This document shows positions 56,928 to 64,000 of a stretch of 64,000 bases of DNA, one piece after another. This DNA comes from Drechmeria coniospora. Its lineage: Eukaryota; Ascomycota; Sordariomycetes; Hypocreales; Ophiocordycipitaceae. The notes beneath the pieces were generated by a model that was not told where the DNA came from, ran no database searches, and saw only the letters and a list, made by a program, of their open reading frames with translations. The translations under genes and the position numbers were made by a program. Position 1 is the stretch's first letter. Every line of letters starts with the position of its first letter. The stretch covers positions 5,243,222 to 5,307,221 of the forward strand of contig NC_054390.1 in assembly GCF_001625195.1 (NCBI RefSeq). Direction: 5' to 3'.

Positions 56928-59900
56928 ATGGCACCCTCACTCTTTTCCATCAGCTCGGTCGCGCTGGCCTGCGCTGGCGGTGTCTTCGCCAACCGGTACC
57001 ATCTAGCCGACACGTACGATGTCACTCACAACTTCTTTGACAAGTTCAATTTTATGACGGTACGGCCACGATCCATCCTTCCATCCGCCGAATCCCTGCA
57101 TGCATCTAACGTTCGTGGCAGCATAAAGATTACAACAACGGATACGTCAAGTATCTGAGCCAGGAAGATGCCGAGAAGCAGGGCATCGCGGCTTACGAAG
57201 ACGGCGAGGTCTACCTGGGCGTTGATCACAAAAGAATAGTCAAGGCTGGAGATGTCGGTCGCTCTAGTTTCCGAATCGAATCCAAGACGACTTTCAAGCA
57301 CGGCCTTCTCATTGCCCGATTCACCCATCTGCCGGACAACTCCTGCGGCTCCTGGCCTGCCTTGTACGTCGCTCTCATCCCATCCTTCCTCGACCGAAAC
57401 CTGCCTAACATCGTTCCAGCTGGACCCTCGGTGATTTGGAGTGGCCCAATGGCGGCGAGGTCAACATGCTGGAAGGCTGGAATATGGACAAGTCCAACAA
57501 GCCGGTGATTCACGTCGGACCCGAGAGCAAGTACGGTCGCTGCATGATCGAAGGTTCCAACTCAACCGCGTCCATCAGGAGCTTCAACTGCGATAACCAG
57601 TATGAGAACAAGCAAAAAAACCAATACAAGTTTCAGGGCTGCGGTGCCTCCGATTCCAAGGCCCCTTTCGCCGACCCCAAGGGTGGTATCTGTAAGTCAT
57701 GTCGCTCGCCACTCCTTTTCCATCCCCATTGGCATGTTCCTAACCGAAAGCAGACGCCATGGAATGGACGAGCGACTTCATCAAGCTGTACTCGTGGAGG
57801 ACCGGCAGCGAGCCTGCCAACGTTGGCCAAGACAGCCCCGATACCTCCACCTGGGGCATGCCATCCATGTTCCTCAAGAACGAGAACTGCGACATCGATC
57901 GTCATTTCACCAACCAAAGAATCATCCTCGACATCGCATTCTGCGGCAACCCCGTTGCCCAGGACGTGTTCTGGGGCCAAGGATGCAAGGCAAAGACGAA
58001 GGAGGCTGTCTGCGCCGACTACGTCGGTAAGAACCCGGCCGATTTCAAGGATACCTACTTTAGGATCAAGGATATCCGGTACTTTCAGGACTCCTCCAAG
58101 TCGACCTTCTCGGACTCGAAATCCATCGAAAGTTCTGCTACGGAAAATGGCACAACTACAGATGCTCTTACTTCTCCTGCCGAAGACTCGAAACTTTACG
58201 AGGAGACTGCCACTGGCAATGGCACAACCAACGCCCCTTATGCTCCTGAGGAAGACTCGAAGCTTGTTGAGGAGTCTGATGCCGTTAATGGCAAGACCGA
58301 TGCCCCTTATGCTCCCGAGGAAGACTCGAAACTTGATGAGGAGCCTGCTGCCGCTAATGGCACAGCTTATCCCCCCCAAGCTCCTATGAAAGACCAGAAA
58401 CTTGGCGACCAGCCCGCTCTGGCCAACAAGTTGGAACTTGACGAGGAATCTCTTCAAGGAAATGCAACTCACTCATACCAAGCTACTCCTGTTGATGACT
58501 CGGAACCTAACAAGGATGCTGCAGCTGAAGATGAAAACGCCATTGCTGATGACATGCCTGTGCCGAGCATGACCCCGGATTCAAGCCTCTCTGCTTCGTC
58601 CAACAAGCTGAACATGTCGTCCCAGGAGGCAGACATGTCCTCTTCCGAAGCCGACCAGAGCATCGACACGGAACTTGCTCCCTCGGATGAGATGCCAGAG
58701 GTGGAAACGGTCACTCCCAATGGTCCCCTGTCAACCAAGTATGAAAACCGTCCCGCTGGTTCGTCTGGCTGGATGATGGCGACCAACTCCGAACCGATGG
58801 TTGCCTCAACTGTTTACTCGTCTTGCGTCGTCACTGTCACAAGCTGCCCGACAACGGTCACCAACTGCCCCAACAAAGTCAGGGTTGTTACCAAGATGAT
58901 TCCCATCTACGTTTACGTCTGCCCTGCCAGTCAGGTCAAAAATCACAATTCTGGCACAGATGAGCACCATGACGTCGGTCTTCCCATTACCCCGGGTAGC
59001 CTTCAGCATTACCCAGAGGAGGAGTCATCGAACACTGATACTGAGGAGCCCGAAGAGCCATTGGCCCCTGTGACTAAGAAGCCTCAGGTGGAAAACCCGG
59101 ATGAAGAGCCAGTCGTCCCTGAGCCTAAGAAGCCCCTGGTAGCAAACCACGACGAAGAGTCGGACCTCACTAATACCAACGAGGACCAGTCGAACTACCA
59201 GGGTGAGCCAGAAGAGCCATTGGCCCCTGTGACAAAGAAGCCTCAGGTGGAAAACCCGGATGAAGCGCCAGTCGTGCCTGAGCCTAAGAAGCCCCAGGTT
59301 GAAAACTACGACGAAGAGTCGGACCTCACTAATACCAACGAGGACCAGTCGAACTACCAGGGTGAGCCAGAAGAGCCATTGGCCCCTGAGCCTAAGAAGC
59401 CCCAGGTAGCAAACCACTACGAAGAGTCGGACCTCACTAATACCAACGAGGACCAGTCGAACTACCAGGGTGAGCCAGAAGAGCCATTGGCCCCTGAGCC
59501 CAAGAAGCCTCAGGTAGAAAACCCGGATGAAGAGCCAGTCTTCCCTAACCCAAAGGAGCCAGGAGTACCTGCAGAGCCAGTTCTTCCGGAGCCAGAGAGG
59601 ACAATCTCTACAATCTACTCTACTAGCGTCCAGACTATCAAGGGATGCCCATCTTCAGTCTCCAACTGCCCCGATCGGGATAATGTACAGTTTGTTACAA
59701 GTATAGTTCCGTCATCTACAACTATTTGCCCTGTCAACACTGAGCAGACTCCCATTGTCCCTGCCCAGTCGCCGATCAACCCCGAGCCAGAGATCCCCGA
59801 GCAGACTCCTGAGCCAGAGACAGCTGAACCAGAGATTTCTAACCAACACATTCCCGAAACTGAAGAGACTCCTGAGCCTTACACTCCTAGGCCGACTGGG

Positions 59901-61148
59901 CCAGAGACTTCTGAGCAACACATTCCCGAAACTGAGGAGACTCCTGAGCCTTACACTCCTAGGCCGGCTGAGCCAGAGACTTCTGAGCAACACATTCCAG
60001 AGACTTACGAGACCCCTGAGCCTTACACTCCTACACCAGCTGAGCCAGAGACTTCGGAGCAACACATTCCTGAGACTGAAGAGACTCCTGAGCCTTATAC
60101 TCCTAGGCCAGCTGAGCCAGAGACTTCGGAGCAACACATTCCTGAGACTTACGAGACCCCTGAGCCCTACACTCCTAGCCCAGAGACTTCGGAGCAACAT
60201 ATTCCTGAGACTGAAGAGACTCCCGAGCCCTACACTCCTAGCCCAGAGACTCCTGAGCAAGGAACTTCTGAGTCAGAGACTACTGAGCAAATCATTCCTG
60301 AGTCAGGGACTCCAGAGCCAGAAACATCTGAGCAATTCATTCCTGAGGCAGGGACTCCAGAGCCAGAAACATCTGAGCAATTCATTCCTGAGGCAGGGAC
60401 TCCGCAGGCAGAAACATCTGAGCAAATCATCCCTGAGGCAGGGACTCCTGAGCCAGAGGCACCCCCGCCCCAGATGGGTATTTCGACAGTGTACAAAACC
60501 AGCGTTCAAACTATCAGTGGGTGCCCAGCCACAGTCACCGATTGCCCCAATGGGAATCAGATCGTCACCAAAACCATCCCCTGGCGCACGACCATCTGCC
60601 CCATTGAGCCTGGTCAGACCCCTCCGGTGCCGCCTCAAGAGCCAACCCCTCTTCCTTATGAGTCAACTAATACAATTGAGGAGGAGCCGCCTACTGCTCC
60701 TTATCCTTTCAAGGAACCGTTTTCTCCTCCTTTCCAACAGCCGCCTTCTGGTGCTAACGAGCCGCTCCCCCCTAATGACCAATCCAATACCATTGATGAG
60801 AACCAGCCTTATTATCCTGAGGGGGGCACAACTTCAAATATGCCGCTTCCTCCTCCGAATGATCCATCCAATACTATTGAAGAGGAGCCTCCTACTGAGA
60901 AGCCGCCTTCCTCTCCTTATGGAGTGCCGGCTTACACCACTAAGGAGCCGTCTAATACGATTGAAGAGGAACCTCCGAGGAACCTTCCCGAGCAACCCGA
61001 AGCCTCCGTCGACAGCAAAATTATTTGGAACGACGAGCCTTCCCAGTGCACCACCGGGGCAACCGTCACGGAGACCATCACGTCCGTGTTTACTGTGCCT
61101 GGCCCGCTTGTCACCCAGTATGTGTCTGTCTGTCCGGGCTGCAAGTGA
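56928..61148 (+). CDS. secreted GH16 beta-glucanase-like protein with very long repeat tail
   Basis: A cell-wall protein of 1346 residues. The exons are 56928-57059, 57122-57363, 57420-57691 and 57754-61148, with GT-AG introns of 62, 56 and 62 nt. There is a signal peptide (MAPSLFSISSVALACAGGVFA), then a GH16 laminarinase-type domain (about 25-340; GSWPAFWTLG, NVGQDSPDTSTWGMPSMF). The active-site strand reads GGEVNMLEGWN. The two glutamates (E138, E143) are kept, but the usual Asp between them is Asn140. The remaining 1000 residues are low complexity: EEDSKL repeats (about 350-440), EPEEPLAPVTKKPQVENPDE repeats (640-830), SEQHIPETEETPEPYTP repeats (900-1045) and EAGTPEPETSEQFIP repeats (1060-1120). 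Three Cys modules of type TVYxTSVQTIxGCP...CP (near 566, 834 and 1124) and a related end (CPGCK) punctuate the tail. No GPI signal is seen. Likely an anchored wall enzyme or adhesin. Confidence 0.88.
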
Positions 61149-62124
61149 GAAAAGGCATTCTGTTGTGGATGATTGCTTGGATTTGAGTGAGCGCGCAAAA
61201 TGTTGGAAAGGGCTGGCACCTATTTTGTATGATCCAGATACGCACGTAGATCCCAGCTTGTAGATTTTTATGTCAAATCATTACACGAACTGTCTATGCC
61301 CTTGACACTATATCATCTCGAAGCCGTTGCAAGAAGGTAGGAGGTCATGTCGTGCCTTTTTCTGAAATTGATGAACCGTGACGCACAGTGTCGACGATAT
61401 GCGGAGCCATTGTAGGGGCTGGACGGGGATTAAAATAATCGGCGCACCTGCATCGTACACTTTCAACAACTGGGATCTAGGAAGTAACAAATACTAGTAG
61501 TGGTGTTTCACAAGTTGTTCTATTGTAGAAAAGTGACACAAAATCGTCAAAACATGCATCGCGTCAAGGAATACGGCTCGTCCAACCCTTGCCACTACCA
61601 GCCTGTCCTTGGACGTGCACGCATCAGACGACGCTATTCTACGCCCCACCGTTTGCCATAGAGGGTAGAGAGTCATCCAAGCAGACCGATTTCTGCTGAG
61701 CTTGAGCGCTATAATTGAGAGTACATTACATCCTATACCTGGTCATGCTGTTGACGCTAATATGTGTTCTCTTCTGCTGCGGAAAAGCAAAACTTTGGCA
61801 AAATGGGCAGCTCCTATCTGATTCTGCTAAGAATCCGTACATCCGAGCGTGCAGCAGACCAACATCCAGATTGAACAAGAGCAGCAATGAAGAGTATTTC
61901 CAAAAGACTTCCGTCCAGTAGTAAATGTGTCCGTGTCCAATCATGCCTCGCAGATCCTGGTTGCGCAAGGAGGGTATCATGCTATCGGTCATCCTACACA
62001 AGCCGTCACAATCCGAACTCGCCCGCCATCCTAGCGCATGCATCATTTCCGTGCCAGCCTCGATGCATGCCGTCTCGTCTCATGTCCGTCGTTTCGTCCC
62101 AAGCCGCGTCGTAGACGAAGATGG
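61149..62124. other. converging 3' regions
   Basis: Between the GH16 gene and the F-box gene, which point at each other. AT-richer with no gene visible. Confidence 0.5.
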
Positions 62125-64000
62125 TCATCGCAGCCCCTGGAGGCCCTTCTGGAGTATGAACCGTACTGGCTGTCTCGCGCGCTTGTTGGCGAAGTTCCGG
62201 CCGACGCGCGGGAGAAAGGGCGTGGTGAGCATGGCGACACTCATCGTCTTGGGCATCGGCGTCTCCCCAGCACCCTCGCGCAGCATCACCGGCATGTCGG
62301 TCCGCAGCATCGGCTTGGCCAGGCGGTCGTCGAAACCCCACTTCAGCAAGCTGCCGGTGCGGAGCCAAGGCTCGAGGTTGCGGCACTGGCTGACGTCCAA
62401 CCACTGAATGCGCGTGCACCCTCGAAGGATGTTCTCGACGCCCTTGCCCGTCACCCTGACGCAGCCGCGCACGCTCAGGCCTTCGAGCTCGTTGAGGTGC
62501 AGGGCGATGCTCTCGAGGCTCCCATCGCTCACGGCGCTGCCGCAGAAGGCGAGCCGCAACTCGCGGAGCTTGGGGAGGCCCAAGGCGACAACCTCGGTCG
62601 AGGTATCGGAGAGGGCGCAGCAAAAGGATAGGTCGAGGTGCGTCAGGCCCTTGGCCGCGTTGACGAGCGCGACGATGGCGTTGTCCGAGAGGTAGGTACA
62701 GTCGGCCAAGCACAGCTTGGTGAGCTTCTCGAACTTGTAGGCGGCCCAGGACTGGAAGCCGGCGTCGGAGATGGAGGTGCACCGGGTGAGGACGAGAGAC
62801 TGAAGCCGGCCGGAGGCGTGGGCGGCGAGGTGGGCCATGGAGCGATCGGTAATGTGCTTGCAGTAGGAGAGGTTGAGTCTGCTCAGGTTGGGGCATCCGA
62901 AGACCGTCCCGGGCACCGGCCGCGGCTCGTCCTGCTTCGGGCTACGCTTCCGAGGCTCGTTGGAACTCGAGGCGACGGCACCCTTCTTGGAGGCCGGAGA
63001 GGCGGGGACGACCCATCCGACGACGCGGCCGAGGAGGCTGTCGCCGACCTTGCGGCAGTTGCTCCAGTCGATTTCCTCGAGACCCTTGGCCTGCTCGCTC
63101 ATCTCGAGGATCTGGTTCGCCGAGACGTCCCAGACGGAGCGCATCTTCCACCGTCTCACGTTCTTCCCGCAGTGCTTCCACAGGGCGGCAAAGCCGTCGT
63201 CGGTGATGTGAAAGCAGTTGCTGAGGTTCATGCTCACGGCGCGGGTGCCGACAAAGGGGGCGATGTAGCGACCGATAGTCTCGTCGTTGACGCGCCTGTT
63301 GTAGCGAGACAGGTCCACGTCATGGCAGAGCTCGGGGGAGGTGGTGACGATGTCGCGCCAGTGCCTGCAGACGATGCGCAGCCGAAAAAGCGCACCGACG
63401 TCGAGGTGGTGGAAGATTCGGGCCAGCAGATCGGACGACAGCCGCGCTCTGGTCTCGGTCTCGGCCGCGCTTCGCTGCAGGGTCCGGGCCCGCTTCGACC
63501 TCACGCCCGGCTCCAGCTCCGGCTGCGAGGGCGAGGGCGAGGGCGAGGGGGCGAGCGACATGGGCGCCATGTCAACGAGGGACTTGGTCCCGTTCAGCCG
63601 GCTGTCGAGCGGCGGCGTCGGAGGCGCCAAGGACTGCCGCCGCCGGTTTCTCAGGTTCTCCATGTTGACGCTCAGGAAGGGGTCGGGGTCGATGCGCTCC
63701 ATCAAGTCGGAGTCATCCTTGGCCGGCGAGGCCGACTTCGAGGTCGAGGTGAACTCGAGGCTCGGCAGTATCTCCTGGGCCGCCGGCGTCTTCAGCACCG
63801 GCGGCCGGGACGACTTATGCTGCTGCTTCGAGGCGGCGTCACCCATTTCGACGTCCTCCTCGTCGAGGCTTTCGAACCGCAGCCTCGCCGTCCGTTCCAC
63901 CTGGGAGCGGATGCCGGGCGGGCAGCGGCGCCACAGCTCGTCCAGGACGTCCTCGGGCACAACGAGGCACTCGACGGTCGTGATGGACCTGACCGTCGCG
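62125..64000 (-). CDS. F-box/LRR protein, 5' end beyond the window
   Basis: A substrate receptor of an SCF ubiquitin ligase. The stop is at 62125-62127. The frame stays open to the right edge, and the codons at 63961-64000 read on as TTVECLVV before VPEDVLDELW, so the start lies outside the window. There are 624 or more residues. An acidic, Ser/Pro-rich region precedes the F-box (ARLSSDLLARIFHHLD...LFRLRIVCRHWRDIV). Leucine-rich repeats of the cysteine-containing type follow: SNCFHITDDGFAALWKHC, LNLSYCKHITDRSMAHLA, LVLTRCTSISDAGFQSW, LCLADCTYLSDNAIVAL, LDLSFCCALSDTSTEVV and VRGCVRVTGKGVENIL. This repeat type is that of Grr1/AMN1/FBXL proteins. A basic insert (SKKGAVASSSNEPRKRSPKQ) separates the second and third repeats. 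The basic tail RNFANKRARQPVRFILQKGL is conserved-looking. No intron visible. Confidence 0.9.
   Translation of the reverse strand, partial: ATVRSITTVECLVVPEDVLDELWRRCPPGIRSQVERTARLRFESLDEEDVEMGDAASKQQHKSSRPPVLKTPAAQEILPSLEFTSTSKSASPAKDDSDLMERIDPDPFLSVNMENLRNRRRQSLAPPTPPLDSRLNGTKSLVDMAPMSLAPSPSPSPSQPELEPGVRSKRARTLQRSAAETETRARLSSDLLARIFHHLDVGALFRLRIVCRHWRDIVTTSPELCHDVDLSRYNRRVNDETIGRYIAPFVGTRAVSMNLSNCFHITDDGFAALWKHCGKNVRRWKMRSVWDVSANQILEMSEQAKGLEEIDWSNCRKVGDSLLGRVVGWVVPASPASKKGAVASSSNEPRKRSPKQDEPRPVPGTVFGCPNLSRLNLSYCKHITDRSMAHLAAHASGRLQSLVLTRCTSISDAGFQSWAAYKFEKLTKLCLADCTYLSDNAIVALVNAAKGLTHLDLSFCCALSDTSTEVVALGLPKLRELRLAFCGSAVSDGSLESIALHLNELEGLSVRGCVRVTGKGVENILRGCTRIQWLDVSQCRNLEPWLRTGSLLKWGFDDRLAKPMLRTDMPVMLREGAGETPMPKTMSVAMLTTPFLPRVGRNFANKRARQPVRFILQKGLQGLR

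Noticed and set aside
59755..61263. 502-codon Leu/Ser/Arg frame over the GH16 tail
   Set aside because: A frame shadow of the Pro/Glu-rich repeats in the GH16 protein.

Overview
This window is nuclear DNA of a filamentous ascomycete. The evidence is short introns (about 50 to 80 nt) with fungal splice signals, a Zn2Cys6 regulator, a GH16 wall enzyme, a fungal-type ferric reductase, and C-to-T/G-to-A decay of repeats that looks like repeat-induced point mutation (RIP). The gene content and the many short GTACTCCGTAC-type motifs between genes suggest a Hypocreales-like species. That last step is inference.

The window splits in two. From 1 to about 17.3 kb it is an AT-rich repeat desert. It holds a broken pogo-type transposase (1.3-2.2 kb), a large remnant of a RecQ-like helicase of the telomere-linked type (3.5-5.5 kb) and a decayed inverted piece of the same gene (10.4-10.5 kb). 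It also holds two long tandem arrays (5.5-6.9 and 7.3-9.1 kb), three copies of a 201-bp solo LTR, at least six pieces of a second LTR-like family, and arrays of a 99-bp unit centred on a long palindrome. Two of the 201-bp LTRs lie in opposite orientation at 2.8 and 11.6 kb and carry each other's 5-bp target duplications. This indicates that the 8.6 kb between them has been inverted. One apparently intact, four-exon, cysteine-rich gene (9186-9788) sits inside this desert, directly after the 12-bp array.

From 17.8 to 64 kb the DNA is ordinary euchromatin with 15 supported genes: Rab4/Ypt4 GTPase (-), HSD10-like short-chain dehydrogenase (+), iron-sulfur L-serine dehydratase (+), secreted DUF4360-type protein (-), ferric reductase (-), thioredoxin (+), class I methyltransferase (-), RS-rich repeat protein (-), Zn2Cys6 factor (+), MFS sugar transporter (+), MsrA (+), mitochondrial Bax-inhibitor-like protein (-), small coiled-coil protein (+), GH16 protein with a giant repeat tail (+), and an F-box/LRR protein (-) that runs off the right edge. 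They are mostly independent housekeeping or cell-surface functions with their own promoters. The one pairing that may be functional is the Zn2Cys6 factor next to the sugar transporter.

Long gene-free stretches occur at 18.9-21.6, 27.3-32.0, 43.9-45.6, 50.6-53.2 and 53.6-56.9 kb. Exon boundaries were assigned by eye from splice signals, frame and family alignment knowledge; no search was run.
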